Part shown: positions 22,722-34,396 of the stretch, in pieces
Layout of the letters: each line of letters starts with the position of its first letter
Position numbering within the stretch: position 1 is the first letter of the stretch
NCBI RefSeq assembly: GCF_004379255.2
Contig: NC_056045.1
Span: forward strand, 9,513,593-9,577,592
Direction: 5' to 3'
Source of the DNA: Salvia splendens
Taxonomy: Eukaryota > Streptophyta > Magnoliopsida > Lamiales > Lamiaceae
DNA length: 64,000 nt
Position numbers and translations under genes: made by a program
Notes under the pieces: model-generated
Told to the model about the DNA's origin: nothing
The model's input: only the letters and a program-made list of their open reading frames with translations
Databases searched by the model: none

Positions 22722-25700
22722 ATGCCGAGGCATTCCTCCCACCTCCGTCGCCGCCACCACCACTATTTCATCTCTCTCCTCCTCCTCCTCTCACACACAT
22801 CCCTCTCTCCCATCTCCGCCGCGAAAACCGAGGTCGCCCTGCTCTATTCGTGGCTCCACTCCTCTTCCTCCTCTTTTCCCGCCTTCTCGACCTGGAACCC
22901 TCGCGATCCCGACCCCTGCGGCTGGTCATTCATCTCCTGCTCCTCCGCCAAATTCGTGACGGACATTGACATCCGGTCTCTCCACCTCGCGTTGCCGTTC
23001 CCCTCCAATCTCTCCTCTCTCGCATTTCTCCGAACCCTCACCATCTCCGCTGCCAATCTCACCGGAGAAATCCCTCCCGATCTCGGCGACTGCGTTTCAC
23101 TCCGAGCGATCGATGTGAGCTCCAATAGCCTCACCGGAACAATTCCGGCAACGATCGGAAAGTTGAAAAACCTGGAGGATTTGATTCTCAACTCTAATCA
23201 GCTCACGGGGAGGATTCCTCCCGAGATTGGCAGCTTCCTTAGTTTGAAAAATCTCCTATTGTTCGATAACAGGCTCAGCGGAAGCATCCCCGGCGAGATC
23301 GGGAAGCTATCCAGTTTAGAAATCCTCCGCGCCGGCGGCAATCAGGATATAGATGGGAGAATTCCTGATGAGATTTCTAATTGTGAGAATTTGGAGGTTT
23401 TAGGTTTGGCGGAGACGAAGATCTCCGGTGAAATTCCTGCTTCCTTCGGTAAATTGGGGAAACTTCAGGTTCTGTCGCTTTACACGACTATGCTCTCCGG
23501 CGAGATTCCGGCGGAGATAGGGAACTGCTCGGAGCTCGTGGAATTGTATCTGTACGAGAATAGCCTCTCCGGCGCGCTGCCGCGCGAGCTCGGGAAGCTT
23601 CAGAGACTCGAGAAATTGCTGCTATGGCAGAACAATTTCGTCGGCTCCATTCCTCCAGAGCTCGGAAACTGCAGAAGCTTAGTCGTGATTGACGTTTCGT
23701 TGAACTCATTGACGGGAATTATTCCTCAATCGTTGGGGAATCTCACCAATCTCGAAGAACTGATGCTCAGCAGCAACAACGTCTCCGGCTCAATCCCCGC
23801 CGTCCTCTCCAACACGTCAAGCCTGATTCAATTTCAGGTGGACAGCAATCAGATTTCAGGCTCCATTCCCCCGGAAATTGGATCGCTGAACCAGCTCCAG
23901 GTCTTCTTCGCGTGGGACAACAAGCTCGAGGGCAGCATTCCGGGGGGATTGGGCGGCTGCAGCAGCCTCCAGGCGCTGGACTTGTCGCGCAATTCGCTCA
24001 CCGGAATCATGCCCCCGAGCATTTTCAAGCTCACGAATCTCACCAAGCTTCTCCTGATTTACAACGATTTATCCGGCGCTATTCCGCCAGAGATAGGCCA
24101 ATGCAGGTCTCTTATCCGGTTGCGATTGGCCGGGAACAAGATCAATGGAAGAATTCCGGTAGGAATCGGATTGCTAAGCAATCTGATGTTTCTCGATATC
24201 TCCAGCAACCGTCTCAGTGGTCCTGTTCCGGATGAGATCGGCAACTGCAACCAGCTGCAGATGCTCAACCTCGCCGGAAACTCGCTCACCGGAAACCTGC
24301 CTAGTTCAATTTCTTATCTCAGTAAGCTGGAGGAATTGGACGTTTCGGTGAATCAACTTGCTGGCTCAATCCCTAGCAGCTTCGGTGAACTTTTCTCTCT
24401 GAGTAGGCTTTTGCTCAGCAGCAATCTATTGTCGGGCGAAATCCCGGCCACCCTCGGTCGCTGCTCGCGGCTTCAGTTGCTCGAGCTGAGCCAGAATCAG
24501 CTGTTCGGGAGCATTCCGGTGCAGATATTTCAGATCGAGGCTCTTGAAATTGCCCTGAATTTGAGCTGGAACGCCCTAACAGGGCAAGTTCCGCCTCAGA
24601 TTGTGGCTTTGAGCAAGCTCTCTGTTTTGGACCTCTCGCACAACCGCCTCGACGGAGAACTCACGCCTCTCTCCGGCCTCGTGAACCTCGTCTCCTTGAA
24701 CATCTCGTACAACAACTTCACCGGCTACCTTCCGGATAACAAGCTTTTTAGGCAGTTATCGAGCACGGATTTGGCCGGGAACCAGGGCTTGTGCGGGCGG
24801 GGGCATGACTCGTGCTTTCTTAGAGACCGTGCGCAAATGACTCGTTCGGGGTGGCCCTGGAGGCTGAAACTGGCCATCGCGCTGCTTGCTGCAGTGACGG
24901 TCGTGTTGGCCGTGGTCGGGGCAATGGCGGTTGTGAGGGTTAGGAGAATAAATAGAGATGAGAGGGATGCTGAATTGGGAAGTGGTGGTGGTGGTGGTGC
25001 GTTTTCTTGGAAGTTCACTCCGTTTCAGAAGCTGAATTTCACAATCGAGCAAGTGGTGGAGTGCCTGGTGGAGTCGAACGCGGTCGGGAAGGGATGCTCG
25101 GGGATTGTGTATCGAGCGGAGCTGGACAATGGGGAGGTGATCGCAGTGAAGAAGCTGTGGCCGACGACAACGGTGGGGGGCGGGGTGCGTGACACGTTCG
25201 CGGCCGAGGTGAGCACGCTGGGGTCGATACGACACAAGAACATAGTCAAGTTCTTGGGGTGCTGCTGGAACGACAACACGCGGCTGCTCATGTACGACTA
25301 CATGCCGAACGGGAGCCTCGGGAGTTTCCTACACGAGAGGAGGAACGGAGGGTGCCTGGAGTGGGACGTCAGGTACGGAGTCATAGTCGGAGCTGCTCAG
25401 GGCTTGGCTTATCTGCACCACGACTGCACCCCGCCCATCGTGCATCGCGACATAAAGGCTAATAATATCTTGATCGGCCTCCATTTTGAGCCCTACATCG
25501 CCGATTTTGGACTGGCCAAGCTCGTCCATGATCGGGATTTCACGCGATCTTCCAACACGGTCGCTGGCTCCTATGGCTATATAGCCCCTGGTCCGTTTTC
25601 TCGCTTTCCGTTTGCTAGATAGGAATTATCTGACCTAAAATAACTTAAAATGTGTATTCTTATCGTGCATTTTTGTAATGTGTAGAGTATGGGTACTCAA

Positions 25701-26164
25701 TGAAGATCACAGAGAAGAGCGATGTGTACAGCTTTGGAGTTGTGATGCTCGAGGTATTAACGGGGAAGCAACCGATAGACCCCACCATACCGGAAGGGCT
25801 TCACATTGTGGATTGGATGCGGCGCAAGAGAATGGAGGGAGCCGAGGTGCTGGACCGGAGCTTAAGGCACACGACGGAGGTGGAGATTCAAGAGATGATG
25901 CAGACGGTAGGAGTTGCTATGCTGTGTGTGCATCCGACACCGGAGGACCGGCCGACAATGAGGGACGTGGCAGCGATGCTGAAGGAGATCAGGCAAGAGA
26001 GGGAGGAGATTAGCAAAGGGTCAGAGATGCAGGAAAAGAGGAGCTGCAATGGAGAGCCATCATCAGCAATGCAGGGGTTGTGTTTGAAGACTACTACTAA
26101 CTCTGCATCTTCATTGCTGCAATCCAATTCCTCTATTGCCAAATTTGGCCTTGCTAAGGAATAA
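22722..26164 (+). CDS. RGI-like: LRR receptor-like kinase, subfamily XI, RGF-receptor (RGI/RGFR) type
   Basis: Exons 22722-25590 and 25686-26164 join within the kinase APE motif (95-bp intron) to give 1115 residues. The chosen ATG precedes a basic stretch and a hydrophobic signal peptide (about residues 15-34). Then come the N-terminal cap (WNPRDPDPCGW), a long array of 24-residue LRRs, the C-terminal cap (GLCGRGHDSC), one membrane helix (about 715-741) and the kinase: GKGCSGIVY at 789, VIAVKK, HRD 908-910, DFG 928-930. RAGG at 203-206 is the RxGG motif that root meristem growth factor receptors use to bind the peptide's Arg/Asn end. FFAWDNKLEGSIP and GYLPDNKLFRQLS are also RGI-like. It should sit in the plasma membrane and signal with SERK co-receptors to control meristem activity (family knowledge). 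A PXY/other subfamily XI member is less likely. Both exons are intact. Confidence 0.93.
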
Positions 26165-26656
26165 TTTTTTTTCCTTTAATACCTGCCTTTGTAATTTTAC
26201 TACGGTAATTCTTTGTGCTATACTCCAACTTGATGGAAAGAATTAAAACTTTTGCACTACAAAAGCCAATGACCACACCTTGTAAAGTTGAAATTATAAT
26301 AGAATAACGTCGTGCATTAAAAATAACAAATAGAGCTTAATTTCATTTTTGCATGCCCTTAAAATTATGTACAACTATTTTTTTTTATTTTAGGTAATTT
26401 TTAAACAACATAATACACTACACATTATTTAATTTACATCTTATATCATACTAACAATTAACAATATAATATGTTGTGAATCTCACTGTCAACTAATAGG
26501 AGTACAACTTAAATAAACACTCTTAATAATATAAATAAACATTATTAATAATACGAATGTTACAATTCATTAACATTATTGTCACTTCATTTTCTCTTTC
26601 ATCCTCAATTTACTTTACCAATTATATGTTAAAATCTATATCATTTCAAAAGGTAT

Positions 26657-26872
26657 TACTCCCTCCATCCCATTAGAAATGAAACATTTGTTTTTCTACA
26701 TAGAATTTTATGTAGTGTTGTTTTATGACTAAATAAGAAGAGAATAAAGTAATAGAGATGAAAAAATATAGATGGTGTTGTTTTTATTTTAGGAATTATT
26801 TCGTTTTTAATGGGAAATCCAAAAAAGGAAAACATTTCATTTTTAACGGGATATATGGAATACTATTTTTGG
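26657..26872. mobile_element. Stowaway-type MITE
   Basis: TACTCCCTCCATCCC at the left is mirrored by a degenerate GGGATATATGGAATA at the right. The inner words GAAATGAAACATTTG / CATTTCATTTTTAACGGG are also inverted. Confidence 0.65.
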
Positions 26873-27377
26873 CTAACGTGAGTTATACAAACTCCACGTA
26901 TTATCATGGTCGGCAACTGACGCATTTTGACAACCTTTTCCTCATCATTTTGCATGTACATAAATGCTTAACATATAGAGTAGTAGTGAGAGGGTCCCAC
27001 CACAATCCAAAATGCTTTAAAATATGCATCTTATAAATGTTCTCTTTTGTATAGTTATAGTACATGGGTGGTCTTGTTATTCCTATGTAATTACCTTACT
27101 TTAAGTGGTATTTGTTTATTATAAATGCATACGTCAAAGAGGTTGAGGTGTGACAAATAGTTAAGAAAGAGAGGGAGGGTTGTGGGTGTTATCTCTTGAG
27201 TAAGAGATGGAGTAAAGATTGATGTGTAGCCCATGATTAATTAAGTGAAGAAATGAAATTAAAGGGAAGGATTGTGGATTGCCTTAAATTATGGGAGAAT
27301 TAGACTATCGTTGACTAGTGTGTTTAACTGAAGAAAGAAAAAATGAGTATAAGTATTTAATGAAGAGAGAAAAAGAG

Positions 27378-27792
27378 TACTCCCTCTGTGTGCGAAATGT
27401 TATCCACTTTTGCCATTTTGGTCCGTGCACGAAATGTTGTCCACTTTGCTTCTTTTTTTTCACTTTTGATAGATGAAGCTCACTTTCCACTAACTCATTA
27501 CTCTTACATTCTATTACTAAAAAACTATATAAATGTGGAACTCACATTCCACTAAATTTTTGCACTCACTTTTTTCACATTTTTTAAAACTCGTAACGAG
27601 TCAAATGTGGACAACATTTTGCAAACAAAAGAGTAGAATATTTTAATTAGAGAGAATAAAGTGGTTGAATGTAACAATTGGTGAGAGAAAATTGCATTAT
27701 TATTCTCAATTTAAAAACATGTCAATCTTATATGGGATAAACTAAAAATCCAAAAAGAAAAACGGACTATATTAAGTGGTATGGAGGGAATA
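27378..27792. mobile_element. Stowaway-like MITE, probably composite
   Basis: The outer ends are TACTCCCTCTGTG and GGAGGGAATA. Inside is an inverted pair AAATGTTGTCCAC / GTGGACAACATTTT (27430 and 27607), suggesting one MITE inserted into or recombined with another. Confidence 0.55.
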
Positions 27793-27933
27793 CTAACTAT
27801 ATCCAAGCTTCTATTCAGGCCTTTATAGTGCCCGAACAGGCACTAATCATACAACATCCTCTGTTGGAAAAACAGAATGTAAGAATTCAGAACATATATA
27901 TCTTCTCATAACAGTCAACTTACTGACACAGGG

Positions 27934-30880
27934 TGTCACGACCGCCCTTTAGGGTTATAAAATACGGGCGATCGTGATTAAAAGAACTTAATAAACAGAC
28001 GAAGGAAACTAGGGTTAATAAAGAGTTTGACCAATAACTAATATTTAATAAAGGGGTCAAGGGGTTGACATTATCCAAATAATTAGGTTCAAAGCTAAAA
28101 GGTTGATGAATAAAAACAATGTCTCAGCGGAAGCGTTCAAGAGAAAGAGTGACGTCATGTGTGGAGACACAACGACACTCGTAGTTCACAACTAACCAAA
28201 CCATGCTTCAATTTTAAATTGCTCAACACCACCAACTGCTCGTCGCCGCTCAATCTGCACATAGGGAAAATACATGCAGAGCTGAGTACTTAATATACTC
28301 AGTGGGCTTATGCCGAAAACATTTGATGAAAGTTATGTCATCCATACCATAGTGAACTCGAGTTTTACATTTAGAAAATAGATATCATCGAGTATCACAA
28401 AACAATTTCATAGACTGGTCAGTCAAAACAATCTCCCCACTTTCTCATCAATCATTCAATCACATCCTCTTTCCATGGTGCGACGAAAGTGTGGCCACAC
28501 TATTCGCCCACGATACCGGCCGACTAGCAAGGACGGCTCACGATCCCACCTGTGTACACTAGCCTGATAGGGTCTGCGGCCCTACTCAGACCCGAATTCG
28601 TTTAACATAGCCCTATAGCCTAATGGAGCGAACTCACAAACTAGGCATCAGGCAACAATCACAACATAGCCCTATAGCCTAATGGAGCGAACTCACAAAC
28701 TAGGCATCAGGCAACAATCTCATCATCAAAACAAATATGGCATGACATAACAGTTTAAACCACCCTTATTACACCATAATCATACTTTTGAAAACGTAAA
28801 GGAGTTTAGTAAAAGAAAGCCCACCTCGACTGCTTAAATCTCAAGTACTCTCTTCCCTTTGGTATCACGATTCACTTGCAATGATTCACCTTTAACATTT
28901 AGATTATATATATATCAACACACTCTTCAAAATAAATAAATAAAAATGCATGCATCCTAAGTAAAGTCTTTTATCTCGTTTCTCGATTTTCGCATATTTT
29001 TTTTATTATTCGGCTGCCGCTTGTGCCCATAATCCCTCCGTTGGCTCCTCGTACTTCCCTCCAAAATGTAGAAATTAATCTCAATATTTATTTAAGAGAG
29101 TAACTAAATTCCCGCAATTATTTCTCTTCAAATTAATTATTTCCGACATAAGATAAAATTATTCACTCTTTAAATTATTCCGGAGATTAATTAAATATTC
29201 GTCACGATTAATTGTCGGCCCAAAATTTAATTAATTCCCTACCTTATATCTCCAATTTAATTAAGAGGCCCCAAATAAAAATAAAAGAGGGCCCAAACTT
29301 TAAATAAATCCCCCCATTTAATTATAAGGCCCAAAGATAATTATTTACTTAGCCCAATTATTTCTTCATTTCAATTTGTGAGGTCCAAACCAAAAAGGTA
29401 GCCCAAAAATTATTTCTCACCATCGTCTTTCCCATCCCTTCTCCTTCATTTAATTCAGTCCCAAAATTAGAGAGTTTCTCCCAAATTCCCGTCGCCTTCC
29501 CGATTCACTCCACGCCGCCGACCACTGCTCACCGGAAAGAAATGATGTTGCTATCACGGTGTAGTCGCCGGGTCAGCCTTCGCCAGCCTCCGTCGCTCCA
29601 GCGAGAGGAATGGTCGGCGTTCAGCCGCTGCTGTCGTCGCCGTGTCTGTTCGCCCCTCCGTCGCACGCCGCTGTACCATCGGCGGTAGCGCTGGTTCGCC
29701 GCCGTGGAGTCACCGCAGCCGAGCAGCAGCGTTGAGTCAGGCGCCTGCTGTCGCTGCTCCGTATTGTCGCTGTCCGGTTGCTGACAATGCTCGAACGGTC
29801 CCCGAACAGCTCCGAAACAGGATGAAGTTCGTCTTTTGACTTGCTTCTCGGATCGATTATTTCCCTGATTCGGAACAGCCCCTCACCAGTCCCGATTACC
29901 CCAAAAGATGAGTCTATTACAAAGTTATATTCCTTTCGTATTTTCCGATTAATCCTCGCGGTATTCGATTATAAAGTTCGCTTGATGTTGGTTTCAGTTT
30001 CTTTCAGTTTGGTTCGATGCCTAATTGATGTGTTCTAGCAGTATTTGAGTTCTAATTGTATGGTATGCTCCAGTAGGAATTGGAATTGGGAGGGAGTATA
30101 CCTTGAACAGAGCTTGAGAAAACAACCGATAGCTCCGTCTTTTCGAGTTTGGTTCACGGTTTCTGCCGGAAGAAAATTGAATGAGTTGATTTCCAAAAGA
30201 AACGTGCAAAATCGAGGGAAATTTCTGCAGAATTACCTTGAATTAACGTTGAGAGGAAAAGTCTTGTCTTCTTGATGGCAGAGATAGGAGAGAACGGTTT
30301 TGGGAAGGAAATAATATAGAGGGAGAGATGGTTTAGATGTGAGAGAGATTTTGGGGAGAGAGAGAACGTTTTTTTTAACGTGGGTTGAGGGGGAGGATTC
30401 AAATTCCTCATATTTTTTTATATATATTTTTGATTAATTTGGATTTGTTTGGTATTTATTTGCAGATTACGGAGGAGGATAATCTCATCACGGAGGAGGA
30501 TAATCTTTACAGAATCTTTAAGAAAAAAATTTAATTAGTGTTGATTGAGGACCAAATCAACAGGGAAAATATTTAATTAGATTAGTTTAATTCACAGCCC
30601 ATTGTATTTTATTTTAAATTGTGCAGCCCATAATTTATTTATCACGGACTGGATTATTTATCCCATTTATTCGATCTAGCTCGCGAATTGAGTCCAATAT
30701 ATTTATTCCTCATGGAAAGGAATTATTTTAACTTCACGTAGTAATTTATTTCACAATTTCTAGTCCAGCGACAAATTCCACTCAACAATTAATTCACGGG
30801 CCCTCACAAAATTAATCGCATTAAATGCAAGTACTTTGTGGTTCAAAAAAAAATTAGGTTTAGAAAAACGGGGCGTTACA
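27934..30880 (-). repeat. 3' LTR of the gypsy element (2947 bp, full length)
   Basis: Unusually long LTR with TGT...ACA ends. It contains a 59-bp tandem duplication (28604-28719), many 'gccca/gggccc' words, a GC-rich stretch (29510-29830) and GAGA tracts. The ORFs on the plus strand at 29642, 29841 and 30045 recur at 35390, 35589 and 35793 only because the LTR is duplicated; they are not genes. The inner edge next to pol (30881-30900) reads as a purine-rich polypurine tract on the minus strand. Confidence 0.92.
28604..28719. repeat. 59-bp tandem duplication in the LTR
   Basis: The unit beginning AACATAGCCCTATAGCC and ending GGCAACAATC occurs at 28604 and again at 28663. Homology of the other LTR begins inside the end of the first copy (34397). 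Confidence 0.9.
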
Positions 30881-30924
30881 TCCTACCAACCTTAACAGAA
30901 ATTTCGTCCCGAAATTTGCTACCC

Positions 30925-33620
30925 TCAAGTGAAGAGTTCTGGGTACAATTCCATCATCTTGTCCTTATTCTCCCATGTGGCTTCTTCATGCCCATGATTT
31001 TCCCAAAGTACTTTTACACAAGCAACATGTTTATTTCTCACATTCTGGATCTTTCGGTCCAAAATAGATTGAGGTCTCTCCTCGAGGCTCAAATCTGGAT
31101 TCAAGGCGACTTCTTCGAAACGGATCACGTGCTTCGAGTCGAACACGTATTTTCGTAATTGTAACACATGAAAAACGTTGTGCACATTTCCAAGGTATGG
31201 TGGTAGCGCCAACCGATATGCGACGAGACCCACTCCTTCAAGAAATTCATAAGGCCCAAAAAATCGCGGCTTCAATTTGCCCTTGACGCCAAATCGTGTT
31301 ATCCCTTTTGACGGAGATACTTTCAGGACAAACTTTATCGCCAGCTTGGAATTGTAAGTCGGTTCGTCGAACATCCGCGTATGATTTCTATCTGTCTTGA
31401 GCTTCTTTTATCCTTTCTCGAATTTGCCGAACGATTCCCACCATTTCTTCAACTGTATCGGGTCCAAGTATTCTTCTCGCGCCAACTTCGTCCCAGTAGA
31501 GCGGTGATCTATACTTTCTCCCGTATAATGCCTCATACGACTCCATGTTTATCGTTGCCGGAAAACTGTTGTTGTAGGCGAACTCAATCGGTGGTAGTGC
31601 TGCCTCCCAACTTCCTCCTCGGTCGAGTACTACGGCTCTCAGCATATCTTCGAGAGTTTTGATCGTTCTTTCGGACTGTCCATCGGTTTGCGCGTCGAAC
31701 GTTGTGTTGAAGTTCAATTTGGTTTCAAGCTCTTTCTGTAGACTTATCCATAATCTTGAGGTGAATTTTGGGTCACGGTCGGACGTGATAGTCACTGGGA
31801 CTCCATGCAATCGAACTATCTTCTTTATGTAAATTTGAACCAGTTCGTTTGATCATAGCTTATGAGAATCGGTATGAAATGCGCACTCTTGATAAGTCGA
31901 TCTATAATTACCCAAATAGCGGTGTTCCCTCTCAGAGTCCTCGGCAATCCCGTCACGAAATCCATGGCGCTGTGCTCCCATTTCCACTTAGGAATCTCTA
32001 GCGGTTGTAACTTTCCATACGGTCGTTGATGTAGAGTCTTCACTTGCTGGCAGACTAAATATCTCTCGACGAATGACGTTGTGTCCCTCTTCATACCATT
32101 CCACCAAAAGGACTTCTTCAGGTCTTGATACATTTCCGTATTTCCTGGATGGGCGGTATAAGGAGTCTCATGCGCTTCACTCATAACCTCGTTTTTGAGT
32201 TCCTCGTTATCCGACATGCATAGTCTTCCTTCGAAAGTAAGGGCATTGTCACACTTTTCACTAATATTCATAGATTCGCCGGTTCGCACTTCTACACGAA
32301 TTTCCTCCAATTTCGCATCCATCCGTTTTGCTTCATTAATTCTCAACCTTAGATCAGGTTCAATAGCTAAAGTGACGATTCGTGCTTCCACTGTTTCAGG
32401 TGCCCTCACCACTTCCAAACGCATCTTGCTGAACTCGCGAATCAGGCTTTCTTCTTTGGTGAGAAAAGTGGCCAGTTGGGAATGGTCCTTCCCGTTCAAC
32501 GCATCTGCCACTACATTTGCTTTTCCGGAGTGGTAGTTGATGCCACAATCGTAGTCCTTCACCAATTCAAGCCATCTTCGCTGCCGCATGTTCAAATCTT
32601 TCTGCTCGAAGAGATACTTCAGGCTTTTGTGGTCCGTAAAGATCTCACATCGAACTCCGTAGAGATGATGTCTCCAACTCTAAGGCGTGTACTACCGCTG
32701 CTAGCTCCAAGTCGTGGGTTAGATAGTTCAACTCGTGTGGCCTCAATTGTCGTGATGCATAAGCAATCACTTTGTTGTTCTGTATCAACACACATCTAAG
32801 TCCCTCATTCGAAGCGTCAGTGTATACCACGTAGTTCGCTCTAGGCTCTGGCACAGCTAGAATCGGTGCACTAGTTGGCTTTTCCTTCAACAGTTGAAAA
32901 CTTGCCTCTCACTCCGGGGTCCAATTGACTTTTACCCCTTCTTGAGTTGTTGAGTCATTGGCCTTGCTATCTTAAAAAAAATCCCTCGATGAATCTCCGA
33001 TAATATTCTGCCAGTCCTAGGAAACTCCGAATTTCGTTAGGTGTGGTTGGTGTTTTCCATTTCTGTACAGCTTTCACCTTTTCGGGGTCTACTCAATTTC
33101 CATCTGTGCTCACTATGTGCCCAGGGAAATTCACTTCTTTGAGCCAAAACTCACACTTACTGAACTTGGCGTAGAGTTTCTCGGCCCTTAACGTCTCCAA
33201 GGTAGCCCTCAAATGTTCTTTATGTTCCTCCTCGTTCTTTGAGTAGATAAGGACATCGTCTATGAAAATTAGAACGAACTTGTCCAAGTATGGCTGGAAC
33301 ACACGATTCATAAGGTCTGTGAACACAGCCGGGGCATTAGTTAGTCCAAAAGGCATTACTATAAACTCATAATGACCATATCTAGTTCGGAAAGCCGTCT
33401 TGGATACATCTTGTCGGACTCCAATTGATGGTATTCAGATGTCAATTCCATTTTCACAAAGACACCGACTCCTCGAAGCTGAACAAACCAATCATCTATT
33501 CCCGTTAGCGGAAACATGTTGTAAAGTGTCATCTCGTTCCGCTCTCGATATTTTATGCACATTCTCAGCGTTCCGTCATTCTTCAAAAATAGCTTTGGTG
33601 CACCCCGAGGTGGCACACTG
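30925..33620 (-). pseudogene. pol: Gypsy pol remnant: RT, RNase H, integrase, chromo-like end
   Basis: Read on the minus strand in order. RT pieces at 33616-33359 and 33356-33093 lie in different frames; the second holds the catalytic FIDDVLIYS. RNase H is at 32890-32645 ([15 protein letters not shown]). The integrase zinc-finger and core are at 32595-31825 and 31810-31388, with the first cysteine of the CxxC pair replaced in YLVCQQVK. The C-terminal and chromo-like part is at 31374-30925 (LWENHGHEEATWENKD). Stops and frameshifts separate the pieces, so no full polyprotein can be made. Polypeptide order fits Ty3/gypsy (integrase after RNase H), not copia. Confidence 0.9.
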
Positions 33621-34396
33621 AATTTGATGAAATCCAGGTTTTTACAGTTCTTGCAGTTGCATCTTGAGTTCTTCCAACTCCTTAGTCATCATTTTGTATG
33701 ATGTCCTAGATATTTAGGGTTGATCATGGTTCCAAGTCAATTGTAATATACGACTGTCTATCTGTTAGGAAAGGTAATCCAACATGACTTTCATTTTAAC
33801 GGTCCTAATCTCATGTCTATAATAGAGACAAACTTATTTTGCCATTTTCACTTTCGGTCTACTTCATCAAGATGTGAACATATCACTGAAAACTTCTTCC
33901 AACATTCCCTCCATTTTCCTGCGAAAATTCTTATAATAATGTTCCTAATTCTCTACTTTGGTTGAGGAGGTGGTGGGGATACAATGCGTTCTTTCTTTCA
34001 ATTCCTTTCCTACTCGACATATCTTGACTCGAACGTTTCTCTCTTTGTTGATGGTGTCACATTGTTAACATACTCTATTTTCTCGACAATTGCCGTATTG
34101 TAGCAGTGATCTTTAAATACTCCATTCCTCGCTGCTCACTTAGTTTTATTCATCATCCTCGTTCTATTGGTCATGTCTACACTTGCCGTATCGATCGATC
34201 AACTATTTTCACCTAGATCTTTACACCGTACCAGACGATCAGGCCCATGTGCCTAAAATTTTCTTAACATTTTTTTCCTCCTCTCAAATATGTACATAAC
34301 ACGACATTCAATTTCTAGCTCATTACAAGCGGTTCGTAAATGCGAAATATTCATCGCCTCGTTCTATTGGTCATGTCTACACTTCTGGTTGGTATA
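33621..34396 (-). other. Scrambled gypsy interior between RT and the truncated LTR
   Basis: This stretch has no readable protease or gag. A 28-bp direct repeat beginning CCTCGTTCTATTGG occurs at 34157-34184 and again exactly 200 bp on at 34357-34384, just before the LTR resumes. This suggests a rearrangement or fill-in event at the deletion. Confidence 0.7.

Larger units (their letters stand above)
26165..27928. other. 3' flank of the receptor kinase, AT-rich with MITEs
   Basis: Contains the kinase 3' UTR (a pol II poly(A) site is expected but not pinned down) and two Stowaway-like insertions listed separately. No gene is seen. Confidence 0.5.

Noticed and set aside
29642..30275. ORFs duplicated at 35390-36023
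   Set aside because: Their identity is due to the duplicated LTR; there is no independent evidence of coding.
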